Shown in pieces: positions 9,964 to 20,868 of a DNA stretch of 64,000 bases. This DNA is from Actinomycetes bacterium (GTDB lineage Bacteria > Actinomycetota > Acidimicrobiia > Acidimicrobiales > Bog-793), in contig JAKBPI010000003.1 of NCBI GenBank assembly GCA_021829645.1, positions 1 to 64,000 on the forward strand. The letters are read 5' to 3'. Positions within the stretch are counted from its first letter, which is position 1. Each line of letters starts with the position of its first letter. Made by a program: the position numbers and the translations under genes. The notes beneath the pieces were generated by a model. It saw only the letters and a program-made list of their open reading frames with translations. It searched no databases and was not told where the DNA came from.

Positions 9964-11384
9964 GCCGTGTGGGAGTAGACATGGTATCCGAACAAGATAC
10001 AAGTAACAAGTATAGATTTGGTCCCCGGGATAAAAGAGGCTTGATTTTGGGAGTTTCTGTCTCGCAAGCAGTGATCCTCTCACTGCTTCTATTGGGAATG
10101 GTGCTTCTAATAAGGGCAGGTGTCGGTCTCTTGCAAATGCTCATCGGCACGATAGTGTTTGCGGCAGCGGGTGCCGCAATATTCGTCAATTTCAAAGGTA
10201 AGCCTCCTCACTCTTGGTTGCCGATAATTGCCAAGTTGCGAAAAGAAAAAGTTATTGCAGATTTTGAGCATAAAAACTCAAGATTGATGGTCGATGGCAA
10301 AAGAACTTTACCTAAAGAGCTGGCACATCTAAAAGTAGTGTCTGCCGCCTGTGAAAAGCCGGCTTTAGGACTCATAAAAGATCGTAAGCGTTCCAGCACA
10401 ACTGTGGTTATTGGGATGAGTTCCTTACCTTTTGCCCTACTCGGTGAAAAAGAACGTGACAGGCAAATCAGGGGATGGTCGCAGATACTCTCGGCTGTTG
10501 CGTATGAGACGACGAGTATTAAGAGAATTCAATGGGTTGAGAGGACTTTGCCCGATCAAGGCGAATATTTGGCAGGCTATTTAAAGCTAGGCTCACCTAC
10601 TTCTGCTCCGATGGAGGTAAGCGATACAGTAAGCAGCTCTTATCGTAAGCTGCTTTCGGAGCAGACCAATATCGTTCATAAACATGACGTTGTCTTATCG
10701 TGTACGTTCGGCGCGAAAATTGACCAAAGTGCCATACTCACTGAAGTAAGTAATTTGTTATTGCGTTGTCAAGAAATTGGTTTTGATGAAATTTCTTTAC
10801 TTTCTGCAGGGGATTTAAATATTTACCTGAGGCAAATATTTGACGTCATCCCCAATTCAAAAAGCGTTACTTGGCCTTGGCCGCAAAGTATAAAAGAGAA
10901 TTGGTCTTATTTGCAGGCAGACGGGATGTATGTCGCAAGTTACAGTGTTGTCGAGTGGCCGAGAATGGAAGTCAAAGCCGGGTTCTTTTTACCGCTGGTC
11001 ATCGGATGTAATGTGAGGCGAAGCGTTTCACTGGTTATGCAACCCGTTACTACGGGACGCGCTGTCAAGCAAGTTGAACAAGCCAGAACAGAACATGCTG
11101 CTGACAGCGCAATAAAAAATCGTTACGGCTTTTCCCTGACGGCTCGCGCCAAAAAGGAAGCAGAGGCTATAGAGCGCAGAGAACAGGAATTGGCAGCCGG
11201 GTTTGCAGACTATAGGTTTGCAGGTTATATTTCGGTTTTTGCCCGGAATATTCCTGAGTTAAATGCTGCCTGTAAGCAGGTGGAGCAACTGGCTTCTCTC
11301 TCACTTTTGGATATCAGAAGAGCATACGGTGAGCAAAGAGAAGCTTTTTTATGCACGCTTCCGATAGGCAGAGGATGTGACTGA
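9960..11384 (+). CDS. SCO6880-family / PrgI-like T4SS-associated protein
   Basis: 474 aa; two N-terminal TMs 'GLILGVSVSQAVILSLLLLGMVLLIRAG', long cytoplasmic region; position immediately upstream of a VirB4-like ATPase. Confidence 0.6.
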   Translation: MSRVGVDMVSEQDTSNKYRFGPRDKRGLILGVSVSQAVILSLLLLGMVLLIRAGVGLLQMLIGTIVFAAAGAAIFVNFKGKPPHSWLPIIAKLRKEKVIADFEHKNSRLMVDGKRTLPKELAHLKVVSAACEKPALGLIKDRKRSSTTVVIGMSSLPFALLGEKERDRQIRGWSQILSAVAYETTSIKRIQWVERTLPDQGEYLAGYLKLGSPTSAPMEVSDTVSSSYRKLLSEQTNIVHKHDVVLSCTFGAKIDQSAILTEVSNLLLRCQEIGFDEISLLSAGDLNIYLRQIFDVIPNSKSVTWPWPQSIKENWSYLQADGMYVASYSVVEWPRMEVKAGFFLPLVIGCNVRRSVSLVMQPVTTGRAVKQVEQARTEHAADSAIKNRYGFSLTARAKKEAEAIERREQELAAGFADYRFAGYISVFARNIPELNAACKQVEQLASLSLLDIRRAYGEQREAFLCTLPIGRGCD

Positions 11385-11417
11385 ATATTTTGATTCTGAT
11401 AAATCTGGAGAAAAAAT

Positions 11418-12677
11418 GTGAGTAAGTATATACATGAAGCAACTACTATTCAAATAGGGTCTATATTTCCCTTTGTAGCCAGTAAGCCTTTGGGAATAGA
11501 TAAAATTTTAATAGGCAGAGACTTATTGGGAGGACTTTTTCTCCACGATCCGTTTGAACTCTATAAAGCAGGCGTCATTACAAGTCCCAACATGGTTATT
11601 GTCGGACAAATTGGAAGAGGTAAAAGTTCTTTAGTCAAGACTTATCTCTACAGACAAGCAGCTTTTGGACGGCAGGTAGTCGTTTTGGATCCAAAAGGCG
11701 AATACGGACCTCTGGCAACTTGCCTTGGGGCAGAGCCGATTTACCTATATCCAGGAGGTCCTTACAGACTCAATCCGCTGGACATGATGAGCGCTGAGAG
11801 CAGAAGCGCGTCTGAGGACAGAGCCGGCGGGGAAAGACATTTATTCAAAAGACGCCTGGAGCTCTTAACAGCCATATCGGCTGCCTGTGTGCAGAGAAAT
11901 CTTAAACCCATTGAATATACGGCTTTGGAATATGCCCTTACCGCCGCTTCGGGCAGGCATACGACCGTCTTGCTGGGGCATATCATAGAGGAGCTTTTGT
12001 ATCCTTTTGCTGACTCTTATAACCAAATCGGGGTAGGCCATGAAGAGTTGACACTGGGAGCCCGTGATGTAGCGTTAGAGCTACGGCGACTTGTCTATGG
12101 GGAGTTAGCCGGTATGTTTGACGGCGCCACGAGTCCCGAGTTAAAGCTCAACAGAAAGGTTTTTGTTCTGGACCTTTCCGCTCTTTATTCTTCTCCCGCC
12201 TTGGGAATTATGATGGCGTGTGCCACGTCTTTTATACAGTCGATCTATACGGGTATCACTAAGGGTAAAACCCTTTTAGTAGTAGACGAAGCGTGGGCAG
12301 TATTGCAAAACGCAGGAGTAGCCAGATTTTTACAGGCCTCATGGAAGCTGGCGCGTAGCCGGGGTATAGCCAATATCGCAGTGCTGCACAGAATAAGCGA
12401 TTTGGAAACCTCCGGAGAAGATAGCAGCGTACAAAATAAAATCAGCACAGGGTTGCTGAGTGATTCCGAAACCGTCATTTGCTATGCACAACCTCATCAG
12501 GAGTTGAGCTTGGCGGCCAAAAGTTTGGGCATCACAAATGAAGAGGCAGCACTGCTGCCCACTTTACGAAAAGGGGTGGGGTTATGGAAAGTAGGATCCA
12601 GAACTTATCTTGTGGAGCACAAACTGACATCTGCAGAAAAAGCAATTATCGACACGGACCAGTCGCTCATCGGTTAG
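11418..12677 (+). CDS. VirB4-like T4SS ATPase
   Basis: Walker A 'GQIGRGKSSLVKT', 'VVVLDPKGEYGPLA', Walker B 'KTLLVVDEAWAVL'. Confidence 0.8.
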   Translation: MSKYIHEATTIQIGSIFPFVASKPLGIDKILIGRDLLGGLFLHDPFELYKAGVITSPNMVIVGQIGRGKSSLVKTYLYRQAAFGRQVVVLDPKGEYGPLATCLGAEPIYLYPGGPYRLNPLDMMSAESRSASEDRAGGERHLFKRRLELLTAISAACVQRNLKPIEYTALEYALTAASGRHTTVLLGHIIEELLYPFADSYNQIGVGHEELTLGARDVALELRRLVYGELAGMFDGATSPELKLNRKVFVLDLSALYSSPALGIMMACATSFIQSIYTGITKGKTLLVVDEAWAVLQNAGVARFLQASWKLARSRGIANIAVLHRISDLETSGEDSSVQNKISTGLLSDSETVICYAQPHQELSLAAKSLGITNEEAALLPTLRKGVGLWKVGSRTYLVEHKLTSAEKAIIDTDQSLIG

Positions 12678-12700
12678 TTACTGCATTCTAAGCGTAGTAA

Positions 12701-14422
12701 TTGGTATCGGTATATAAAATGAATACTAAATCAGTTAATAAAAATGAATCCCTATTATTACTATTATTTGTGATTTGTGCCATTGCGGTATTTTCCGTCT
12801 GGCTAGCAGGCGGCATTGCCATGCTGATTACAGGACATGGCTGGCAAGAAGTCACTATCGCGTCGGCGCCCCGCCTTGTACTTGGCGTGGCCGAGCACCC
12901 AAAGAACGTTACGCTTGCTTGGCCCAAAGGAAAACGCAGTTTGCTTGGCCCAAAGTTCATCATATACCTCGTTATGCTTTTTGTCCTTTTCTCTGTCTTG
13001 GGGGTATTCGTAGCGATCAAGTTTATGCTTGGTAAAGAAAATATCAAGTCGCTGTTTCCCAAAAATAAGCTTTTCTACGGCACTTTGCGACCCGTAGCCA
13101 ATGAGGGGGCAGGATGGGCCGCAAAGCGAGATATGAAAGTACTCCTGACGTCAACAACTGCTTCTCAAAGACTGGTGATTGGTAAATTTCACTCAAAACT
13201 CTTGGCTGTAGAGACCAATCACTCTGTTTTGGTTGTGGGGCCTTCGCAATCCGGGAAAACAAGCGGTTTAGCCATACCGGCTATTTTGGAATGGGAAGGA
13301 CCGATCATTGCGACAAGTGTCAAAACAGATTTGATCAGAGACACCCACTTTATGCGTGCCGGCAAAGGTAAAACTTTTGTTTATGACCCTATGGGAATAA
13401 GCGGTTTGAAACGCTCTTCTTGGTCTCCTCTCACTTTTTCTCGTACTTGGGAAGGAGCTTTATCTACAGCCGCCGGTTTTTGCCAGCAGGCCAGAAATAG
13501 CAGCGGGGGCATGGAAGACGCAGGTTTTTGGTATGCCACGGCTGAAAAATTGATTGCCCCTTTACTCTATGCAGCCGCCAACGGAGGCTGCTCTATGGAT
13601 GACGTACTTGCCTGGATTGACACAGCCGAAGAAGAAGCACCTTTTAAGATTTTAGAGTCGCTGGGCAACAACGCGGCCATCCGTGCCGCCGTGGCCAGTT
13701 TTTCCAGGGAAGATAGACAAAAAAGTTCGGTGTATACGACGGCTGAAACCGTTTTGGCAGCCTTTGCCGATCCCGTGGTAGCCAATGTATCGGGCTCCAG
13801 TGATTTCATGCCTGCCGATTTTACTTCCGGCCAGCCAAATACTTTATACTTAGTTTCACCGGGTCATTTTCAACAGCGTTTGCAGTCTGTTTTTACTGCC
13901 ATCATTAAAACTATCCTGAATCATGCTTTGGAAGAGTCCTGTGTCAGGGGTAAGGCGCTCGATCCGGCTCTACTCATCGTGTTGGATGAAGCCGCCAATA
14001 TAGCCCCTCTGGACAACCTGGACACCATGGCTTCAATTGCGGCCGGTCACGGTATTCAGTTGTTGACAGTTTTTCAGGACGTATCGCAAATAGAGGCACG
14101 TTATGGGACTCGTTGGGCGACTGTTGTCAATAACCACCGTGCCAAAGTATTGTGCTCTTCCATAGCCGACCCCAAGACTTTGGAACATTTTTCTACGGTA
14201 ATGGGCGATACCGACAGGGATGTGGCTTCCCATTCCTATGATAAATCAGGCAATTGGACAAAAAGTGTCTCTTCTCAGCAGAAGCGACTTGCCCCGGCGG
14301 ACTATCTGAGGCGTATTCAACCCGATCATGCCGTTCTGCTTTACGGACATCTGCCTCCCGTACTTATGGAGTTGCGACCTTTTTACAAAGATCGACAACT
14401 GCAGGCTTTCGTAAAACCCTAA
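12701..14422 (+). CDS. VirD4/TraG-like coupling-protein ATPase
   Basis: N-terminal TMs, Walker A 'VVGPSQSGKTSGLAIPAIL', Walker B 'ALLIVLDEAANIAPL', 'GIQLLTVFQDVSQIEARYG'. Confidence 0.85.
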   Translation: MVSVYKMNTKSVNKNESLLLLLFVICAIAVFSVWLAGGIAMLITGHGWQEVTIASAPRLVLGVAEHPKNVTLAWPKGKRSLLGPKFIIYLVMLFVLFSVLGVFVAIKFMLGKENIKSLFPKNKLFYGTLRPVANEGAGWAAKRDMKVLLTSTTASQRLVIGKFHSKLLAVETNHSVLVVGPSQSGKTSGLAIPAILEWEGPIIATSVKTDLIRDTHFMRAGKGKTFVYDPMGISGLKRSSWSPLTFSRTWEGALSTAAGFCQQARNSSGGMEDAGFWYATAEKLIAPLLYAAANGGCSMDDVLAWIDTAEEEAPFKILESLGNNAAIRAAVASFSREDRQKSSVYTTAETVLAAFADPVVANVSGSSDFMPADFTSGQPNTLYLVSPGHFQQRLQSVFTAIIKTILNHALEESCVRGKALDPALLIVLDEAANIAPLDNLDTMASIAAGHGIQLLTVFQDVSQIEARYGTRWATVVNNHRAKVLCSSIADPKTLEHFSTVMGDTDRDVASHSYDKSGNWTKSVSSQQKRLAPADYLRRIQPDHAVLLYGHLPPVLMELRPFYKDRQLQAFVKP

Positions 14423-14434
14423 GGTCTCATTGCC

Positions 14435-14935
14435 CTACTTGTCGACGGCGGAGAGATAGATTCCCGTGGCACAAGCCGATACGGTCAGAGCCAGTACTCC
14501 GTAGGCATAAGGCTTGGGCAGTTTTTTGAAATCGATGACAGTGGCGATCGTATCTCCCAAGTCCGCAACAGCTCCTGCCAACAACCACTTTCTAGTGTCT
14601 TCGCTGTTTATTAAAGAATAAAGATGGCCCAGTCCCAGAGCGAAGTCTCTGGCGCCAAGAGTTCTGGCGAACAGATGGACGGCATGTGTGGAGGCTTCTT
14701 TTTTGCCAACCCAGGGCACGCTCGGTATGGTAGGGGCCAGATAGGCAACTGCGCCTAGGGAAGTTCTGGCCAACGCAAGACCATAGGAAAGATAAGAGTT
14801 TATTTGGGGAGTTTGATTGTTCTTGTTGGAGTTCTGTAACAACGGTTGTATTGGGATAAATCCGGAGAGAAGTGTACTTCCGGGGCGCCGATATAAGCCG
14901 GCCTTTTTACCGAACAGAGCTTTTGTTCTAGACAT
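14435..14935 (-). CDS. Conserved hypothetical membrane protein (possibly DUF4267-like)
   Basis: 166 aa; hydrophobic helices; 'FARTLGARDFALGLGHL' pattern. Confidence 0.4.
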   Translation of the reverse strand: MSRTKALFGKKAGLYRRPGSTLLSGFIPIQPLLQNSNKNNQTPQINSYLSYGLALARTSLGAVAYLAPTIPSVPWVGKKEASTHAVHLFARTLGARDFALGLGHLYSLINSEDTRKWLLAGAVADLGDTIATVIDFKKLPKPYAYGVLALTVSACATGIYLSAVDK

Positions 14936-15201
14936 AGAAGCATCCTATCTTTGTATGTTCAAGTTATCTTTACCCTATCAACAGGATAGGTCTTAAATAA
15001 TGCCAAGCGACGTTTCCGGCTCAAAAAACGTTACTTTGCGCCAGACAAGTTCATCGCTAAGTCCGGGTATCCTAATATTTCACCGGGAGACAGGGGATAA
15101 CGGGGAAATGGTGGTAAATTGGTAGCCAGTAATGACTGTAATGGCGTTTATAGCCATGGCCAAGTGCAGTACTGCCAGTATGTCGATTAAGGAGGCGCGT
15201 T

Positions 15202-15411
15202 ATGCTTGGAGTCATATTTGCCGATATTTTTGGAGTAGACGGCATCATAGTTTTAGTAGTCTTGGTGCTGGTTTTGTTTTTCGGTGCGGACAAGCTTCCT
15301 AAACTTGCCAGAGGACTTGGCACGGCTTCTCATGAGTTCAAAAAAGGAATAAGCGAAGGGGAATCTAAAACCAAAGACCAATCCGGTGAAGAGGGCAAAG
15401 ACCAAAATTAA
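15202..15411 (+). CDS. tatA: Twin-arginine translocase subunit TatA/E
   Basis: 69 aa: 'IIVLVVLVLVLFFGADKLPKLARGLGTASHEFKKGI' is the TatA TM + FG hinge + amphipathic helix. Confidence 0.85.
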   Translation: MLGVIFADIFGVDGIIVLVVLVLVLFFGADKLPKLARGLGTASHEFKKGISEGESKTKDQSGEEGKDQN

Positions 15412-15449
15412 GAGAAAATGCCGCTTTTGGACCGCCGTAAAGTAGTTTT

Positions 15450-15477
15450 TTCAAAAAAAATATTAATTTTTTTTGAA
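15450..15477. terminator. AT-rich inverted repeat between tatA and ctaC
   Basis: ttcaaaaaaaat-atta-attttttttgaa, perfect 12-bp arms with 4-nt loop. Confidence 0.4.
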
Positions 15478-15529
15478 ATTTGTCAATTACGATTGGATGA
15501 CCTTCGACTCTACCTGTAATCTCTAGCAA

Positions 15530-16330
15530 GTGATAAAATCATCGAAATCTATTAAAGTCATAATAGGGCTTCTTGGAGGAGCCGTTATCTTGGGCGGTTG
15601 TAACGCGCCCACTTTCGGTGCTTTCAGAGGGGCGACGACGCAGGGACATGATGAGTTCAAGCTCTGGGTCGGGTTTGCAATAGCCGGTATAGCCGTTGCA
15701 GCCATCGTTTGGGGGCTCATCTTTTGGGCGATAGCCAGGTATCGCCGCAAAGGAGACGAAATCCCCCGTCAATTTCACGAACATATTCCCTTGGAAATTA
15801 TCTATACTACGCTCCCCATCATCATCATCGGCGTGCTGTTTTACTTCACAGTGGTAACGGAAAACGAAGTAGATGCCGTTTCGAGCCACCCCAATGAAAT
15901 AGTTCATGTCTTGGCCTACAGGTGGGGATGGCGTTTTAGCTATTACGGTCAGAATAACAAGTCCCAGGGAGTCATGATCCAAACGGCGGCCGAACCCAAG
16001 TTATTGGCGCAACCGGCTACTTCCAGTCAGTATCCGCAGTTGGTTATACCTGAAGGCGAAACAGTCAGAATCGTTCTCAATTCGGCCGACGTCGTACACG
16101 GTTTCTATATACCGGCTTTCAATTTCAGCCGCTATGCGCTGCCCGGTGTAACAAATGTGTTTGATTTTACACCTACACAAATTGGTGTATTCAGAGGGCA
16201 ATGCAGCCAGTATTGTGGTTTATATCACTCAGAAATGTTGTTTAGTGTCAAGGTGGTATCACCCGGTGCCTTTACAAAATGGGTTAGTAGCCAGCAAATT
16301 ACCCAGAACCAGCCAGGAGGATCCAGATGA
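15530..16330 (+). CDS. ctaC: Cytochrome c oxidase subunit II
   Basis: Lipobox-like 'VILGGCN'; two TMs; CuA motif '[12 protein letters not shown]'. Confidence 0.9.
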   Translation: MIKSSKSIKVIIGLLGGAVILGGCNAPTFGAFRGATTQGHDEFKLWVGFAIAGIAVAAIVWGLIFWAIARYRRKGDEIPRQFHEHIPLEIIYTTLPIIIIGVLFYFTVVTENEVDAVSSHPNEIVHVLAYRWGWRFSYYGQNNKSQGVMIQTAAEPKLLAQPATSSQYPQLVIPEGETVRIVLNSADVVHGFYIPAFNFSRYALPGVTNVFDFTPTQIGVFRGQCSQYCGLYHSEMLFSVKVVSPGAFTKWVSSQQITQNQPGGSR

Positions 16331-18060
16331 CTTTGCTTGCAGGAAGACCAGCCGTCGCTGCGGCGGGTGCTCACGGTGAAGAAGAGCACGGCCCCAGCGG
16401 CATATTAAAATGGATAACCTCTACAGACCACAAAGTCATAGGTAAAAGTTACCTGATTACGTCATTTTTGTTTTTCTGCGCGGCCGGTTTGATGGCTGTT
16501 ATCATGAGAACCCAGTTGGCATCTCCTGACGCAACTGTGGTATCTCAGCACGCCTACAATGAGCTTTTCACGATGCATGGGAGTCTCATGCTCTATCTTT
16601 TTGCCGGTCCTTTTGCTTTCGGCGGATTGGCAAACTACATCGTTCCGCTGCAAGTGGGCGCACCGGATATGGCTTTTCCTAGGCTAAATGCCCTTAGTTA
16701 CTGGCTCTATTTGAGTGGCGGATTAATTATGCTCGGGGGCTTCCTGACTGTCGGGGGAGCCGCCGACTTCGGTTGGGTGGCTTACGCACCTTTGTCAAAT
16801 GCCGTCAACTCACCGGGGGCCGGGCCGGATATGTGGATCGTGGCTTTAGTACTGACAGGTTTCTCGGCCATATTTACCGGTGTTAACTTAGTGGCGACGA
16901 TATTTTATTTGCGTGCACCGGGTCTCACTATGTTCAGGCTACCTATTTTTACCTGGAACATGTTGGTTACGGCCATTTTAATTCTGATAGCTTTCCCTGT
17001 TTTGACTGCCGCTCTGGTTATGCTCTGGGCGGACCGACATTTGGGAACGCATATCTTTGAAGTGGCCGGCGGCGGAGTTCCGGTGCTCTGGCAGAACCTG
17101 TTTTGGTTTTTCGGTCATCCGGAGGTCTATATTTTGGCTCTGCCCTACTTTGGTGTGGTGACGGAAATCATACCGGTTTTTTCCAGAAAGCCGACTTTTG
17201 GTTACAGAGGGATGATTTTTGCCACCATCTCCATTGCCGCTCTTTCTACAAGTGTGTGGGCGCACCACATGTTCACCACGGGTGTGGTTTTGTTGCCGTT
17301 CTTCAGTTTGATGTCTTATCTGATAGCCGTGCCCACCGGTATCAAATTTTTCAACTGGATAGGTACGATGTGGCGCGGTTCGGTGCGTTATGACACCCCG
17401 ATGTTGTTTGCCACAGGCTTTTTGATAGTATTCCTATTCGGCGGAGTAACGGGTATTTTCTTGGCTTCGCCACCCATTGACTTTGCCACTCACGACACTT
17501 ATTTTGTTGTGGCTCACTTCCACGAGGTCCTCTTTGGTTCCGCTGTGTTCGCTGGTTTTGCCGGTATCTATTACTGGTATCCGAAGATTACCGGCAGAAT
17601 GTTGAATGAAAAGTTGGGCAAAACGAGTTTTTGGTTGATGTTCATAGGTTTTTGGGTGACATTCATACCGCAGTATCTACTTGGGTTGCACGGCATGCCG
17701 CGAAGAATAGCCGAATATTCAGCAAGCACCGGATGGACTACGCTCAACAGAGTATCAACCGGCGGAGCTTATATACTGTTTTTGTCGGTGGCCGTTATGC
17801 TGGTGAATTTTTGGGTGGCGTGGCGAAAGCCGGTTCCGGCTATCGGAAACCCTTGGGATGGCCATACGCTGGAGTGGGCTACCACTTCTCCTCCGCCGTC
17901 ACATAATTTCTATGCACTGCCGCCCGTTAGATCCGAGCGGCCGGTATGGGATTTGAATCATCCCAATCATCCCACAATATCTCACGAAGATAAAAAGCAA
18001 GTTTCAGAAAAAGAGCTGGCAGGAGTGATCGCTGGATCCGATAAAGGAGAAGATCGGTGA
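16327..18060 (+). CDS. ctaD: Cytochrome c oxidase subunit I
   Basis: '[25 protein letters not shown]', 'AHHMFTTG', '[17 protein letters not shown]'; overlaps ctaC by 4 nt. Confidence 0.97.
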   Translation: MTLLAGRPAVAAAGAHGEEEHGPSGILKWITSTDHKVIGKSYLITSFLFFCAAGLMAVIMRTQLASPDATVVSQHAYNELFTMHGSLMLYLFAGPFAFGGLANYIVPLQVGAPDMAFPRLNALSYWLYLSGGLIMLGGFLTVGGAADFGWVAYAPLSNAVNSPGAGPDMWIVALVLTGFSAIFTGVNLVATIFYLRAPGLTMFRLPIFTWNMLVTAILILIAFPVLTAALVMLWADRHLGTHIFEVAGGGVPVLWQNLFWFFGHPEVYILALPYFGVVTEIIPVFSRKPTFGYRGMIFATISIAALSTSVWAHHMFTTGVVLLPFFSLMSYLIAVPTGIKFFNWIGTMWRGSVRYDTPMLFATGFLIVFLFGGVTGIFLASPPIDFATHDTYFVVAHFHEVLFGSAVFAGFAGIYYWYPKITGRMLNEKLGKTSFWLMFIGFWVTFIPQYLLGLHGMPRRIAEYSASTGWTTLNRVSTGGAYILFLSVAVMLVNFWVAWRKPVPAIGNPWDGHTLEWATTSPPPSHNFYALPPVRSERPVWDLNHPNHPTISHEDKKQVSEKELAGVIAGSDKGEDR

Positions 18061-18449
18061 AAGACGAAGGCAGACTTTTACTTGTCATAGCAGTGTTTGG
18101 AGCGATCATAGCAACCGTCTATTGGTTCACCGGCTACGAAGACGGTGGAACCGTCATGCTGGTCGGGACTTCTTTACTGGGTTTGATGCCAGCCAGTTAT
18201 TATCTCTGGTGGTCAAGACAAATGAAGCCCAGACCAGAAGACGACCCCAATGCCTCTCCGGCAGAGGGAAGCGGTGTGATCGGCGCCTTCCCCCATTCGA
18301 GTATCTGGCCTTTTGTCTTCGGATTGGGAGCAGCCATGGTAGGGTTGGCCCTGGTATTTGGTGTCTGGACTGCAATCTTCGGAATCGTTCTCGGTATCAC
18401 CGCCGTACTGGGTATTATTTCGGAAAGCAGACGCGGCGGTAATATTTAG
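18057..18449 (+). CDS. ctaF: Actinobacterial cytochrome c oxidase subunit IV
   Basis: 130 aa, four TMs, overlaps ctaD; characteristic position downstream of ctaD. Confidence 0.8.
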   Translation: MKDEGRLLLVIAVFGAIIATVYWFTGYEDGGTVMLVGTSLLGLMPASYYLWWSRQMKPRPEDDPNASPAEGSGVIGAFPHSSIWPFVFGLGAAMVGLALVFGVWTAIFGIVLGITAVLGIISESRRGGNI

Positions 18450-18519
18450 CTGCCGCTAAATAAGGATTTTATCTGACCCTGGCTTTAATTAGTCCGACTC
18501 GTCATGTATCATATTTAAT

Positions 18520-19032
18520 GTGGAAAACCCCGATAGATCACTGATTTCTAAAATAAAAAATATTTCCCATACTGATATGTTTGGAAAAGTGTGGAAGTAC
18601 GCAAGCGTTTCCGTGTTTTCTACCGTGCTTACCGCCGCGCTGGTGGCTATCTTTTTTGATGCGCTGAAATTGAGTGCCATTGCCGCCACCTTGTGGGCAA
18701 ACGTGCTTTCTACTATTCCGGCCTATTTCCTCACCAGGAATTGGGCCTGGGGTAAATCAGGTCGCTCGCATTTTTGGCAAGAAGTGGTCCCTTTTTGGGC
18801 TATTGCCGGTGTCAGTGCGGTCTTGGCTGCTGTGGTATCGGCCGCGGCAGATGCCGAAGTCAAGCACTTTACTCACTCCCACTCTTTGGAAACCATTGTG
18901 GTAACGGGAACAGATCTTTTCGTCTACGGTGTCATATGGGTGATCAAGTTCTTTTTATTCAATAACATTCTGTTTGCTACTCCCAAACCGGCTGAAAGCG
19001 AAAAGCCTGTATCTGAAACAGCCGACGTCTGA
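18520..19032 (+). CDS. GtrA-like family membrane protein
   Basis: Four TMs; 'FDALKLSAIAATLWANVLSTIPAYFLTRNWAWG' typical GtrA signature. Confidence 0.75.
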   Translation: MENPDRSLISKIKNISHTDMFGKVWKYASVSVFSTVLTAALVAIFFDALKLSAIAATLWANVLSTIPAYFLTRNWAWGKSGRSHFWQEVVPFWAIAGVSAVLAAVVSAAADAEVKHFTHSHSLETIVVTGTDLFVYGVIWVIKFFLFNNILFATPKPAESEKPVSETADV

Positions 19033-19078
19033 GCGCTCCGATATTTACGTCAGGGTAAGGGATTTTCATCCCGCTTGA

Positions 19079-20104
19079 TCATGTAGCTATACTCCGCAGC
19101 GAGTTAAGTTGATTTTGATTGCCTATTACCACCAAAACGTCTCCTTGGGCGATCTCTGCTTCCGGAGGAGGGTTGGTGATAAATTCTCCGCCCTGGTGTC
19201 GCAGACCCAGTACCAAAGTTCCCGTCAGGGCATGAATTCTGGCACTCCGCAGGCTTTCGCCGATGAGGTTAGAGTCGTGTGGGATCTCTATTTGTTCCAA
19301 GCGAAATTCCAAACTGCCATCGTGCATTACAAAATCAAGGAATTCGGCAACCTGTGGCTGCAAAGCCAGTGATGCCATTTTTGTACCGCCGAGATTTTGC
19401 GGGTTCACTATCCGGTCTGCTCCGGCTTGGCGCAGTTTACTTACAGCGTTCTCACTTCCGGTGCGAGATACTATAAAAATATCGGGACTGAGCGAACGCG
19501 CCGTCAATGTGACGTATAGATTTTCAGCGTCGCCGTGAAGGGCTGTGATTAGGGCTTTGGCCCGCATAATTCCCGCATCCAGCAGTACGTCTTCTTCTGT
19601 GGCATCTCCGCATATAGAAATGCATTTGCATGTCTCGATGCGTTCTTCTGAGCTGTCTATGACCACGAACCGGATTCCGCCCTGTTTGAGCTGGTTGGCG
19701 ATAGAATTGCCGACTCTGCCCCATCCGCACAGGATAACGTGGTCTTCCATGTTATGAATTTGGCGTTCCATTTTTCTCTTTCCCAATTGCTTTGTGAGGT
19801 AACCCTCAAACAGCGTTTCGATAAGAATGCTAAAGGTGTAGGCGGCCGTACCGACTCCGGCAAAGATAAGAAGTATCGTAAAAACCTTTTCCCCTGCGGT
19901 AAAAGAATGAACTTCGCCAAACCCGACGGTAGAGATGGTGATGACGGTTTGGAACAAGGCATCAAGAGGTGTGTAGCCGAATGCGATATACCCCAATTCC
20001 CCGGTGACTATGACCACCAATAAACTGAAAAGAGCAAAGATAAGTCTTTTGGCAAAGCGCGGTATGATGAGTGCCGGCGACTTGAGGATCTGTTTTATCT
20101 TCAT
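19079..20104 (-). CDS. Potassium channel with TrkA-N/TrkA-C (RCK) domains
   Basis: Pore filter 'TVITISTVGFGEVHS', Rossmann 'HVILCGWGRVGNSIANQL', C-terminal TrkA-C 'IAQGDVLVVIGNQNQL'. Confidence 0.9.
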   Translation of the reverse strand: MKIKQILKSPALIIPRFAKRLIFALFSLLVVIVTGELGYIAFGYTPLDALFQTVITISTVGFGEVHSFTAGEKVFTILLIFAGVGTAAYTFSILIETLFEGYLTKQLGKRKMERQIHNMEDHVILCGWGRVGNSIANQLKQGGIRFVVIDSSEERIETCKCISICGDATEEDVLLDAGIMRAKALITALHGDAENLYVTLTARSLSPDIFIVSRTGSENAVSKLRQAGADRIVNPQNLGGTKMASLALQPQVAEFLDFVMHDGSLEFRLEQIEIPHDSNLIGESLRSARIHALTGTLVLGLRHQGGEFITNPPPEAEIAQGDVLVVIGNQNQLNSLRSIAT

Positions 20105-20300
20105 TATTTAAATCCACTCTGTAGTTTAATGAGATTTGTCGACCAACAAATCCTCTTTACTGTCGACTGATGGTATATCAAACGGATGAAAGGTATGAAT
20201 TTTGATAGTACGACATGATAAAACGGAGTTTTCTGGCAGGGATGTCCGGATTTTTGTAAGCGCTATTTAGAACGGCAGTAGCTCGCTATTTAGATAATCA

Positions 20301-20424
20301 TTACGATTGAACTCTTTATCAAAACGTCTCCGAGTCCTTGGCTTGTTGTTGTTATGCAATTCGTCCATAGTGATATTCTCCTTCTTCTAGGAGATAACCG
20401 TGTCCAAATTCGTGAGTATCTTCA
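20301..20424. repeat. Direct repeat copy 1 (IS3 orfA 5' end)
   Basis: ttgaactctttatcaaaacgtctccgagtccttggcttgttgttgttatgcaattcgtccat... near-identical to 20804-20927. Confidence 0.85.
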
Positions 20425-20868
20425 GTCGCGCATTCGTTAGAACTTCTTCCCATGCTGTCCCAGTAGTAATACGATGACTGAGAGACCTTACATACTTTAC
20501 AAAGTGCTTTGACTAAGAAATTCGGTCTTTTAGTATCGATAAAGCGATAAATCATTTCTCGCCTGTCTCCTTTACAAGTAAGGCCGAAAAAGAGTTTTAG
20601 GATTTCCTTCTCCATTTTCAGCTGTTCGTTTTCTTTACGAAGACGTCGGTTTTTTAGCAATGAGATCTGTTTTATCATTACTTAGGGCTTGGCTCTTTTT
20701 CTCTTCTCTGACTTAGATGAAAAGATTTCTATCCGAAATACCTAGTTCGCTTCCAACTTGTTTTAGTGATGCGGTACTCAGATAATAAAGCCTGACTGCG
20801 TCTCGTTTGAACTCTTTATCAAAATGTCTCCGAGTCTTTGGCTTGTTGTTGTTATGCAATTCGTCCAT
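20352..20868 (-). pseudogene. IS3-family transposase remnant (orfA + start of orfB), interrupted
   Basis: From 20868 (minus): 'MDELHNNNKPKTRRHFDKEFKRDAVRLYYLSTASLKQVGSELGISDRNLFI*VREEKK...' (IS3 OrfA HTH) with in-frame stop, then frame-shifted 'LRKENEQLKMEKEILKLFF' and OrfB-like 'EMIYRFIDTKRPNFLVKALCKVCKVSQSSYYYW'. Confidence 0.85.

Noticed and set aside
11418-14422. Interpretation of the ATPase pair as an FtsK/HerA defence system
   Set aside because: Upstream TrbL/SCO6880-like membrane genes and the VirD4-type N-terminal TMs fit a T4SS-like module better.
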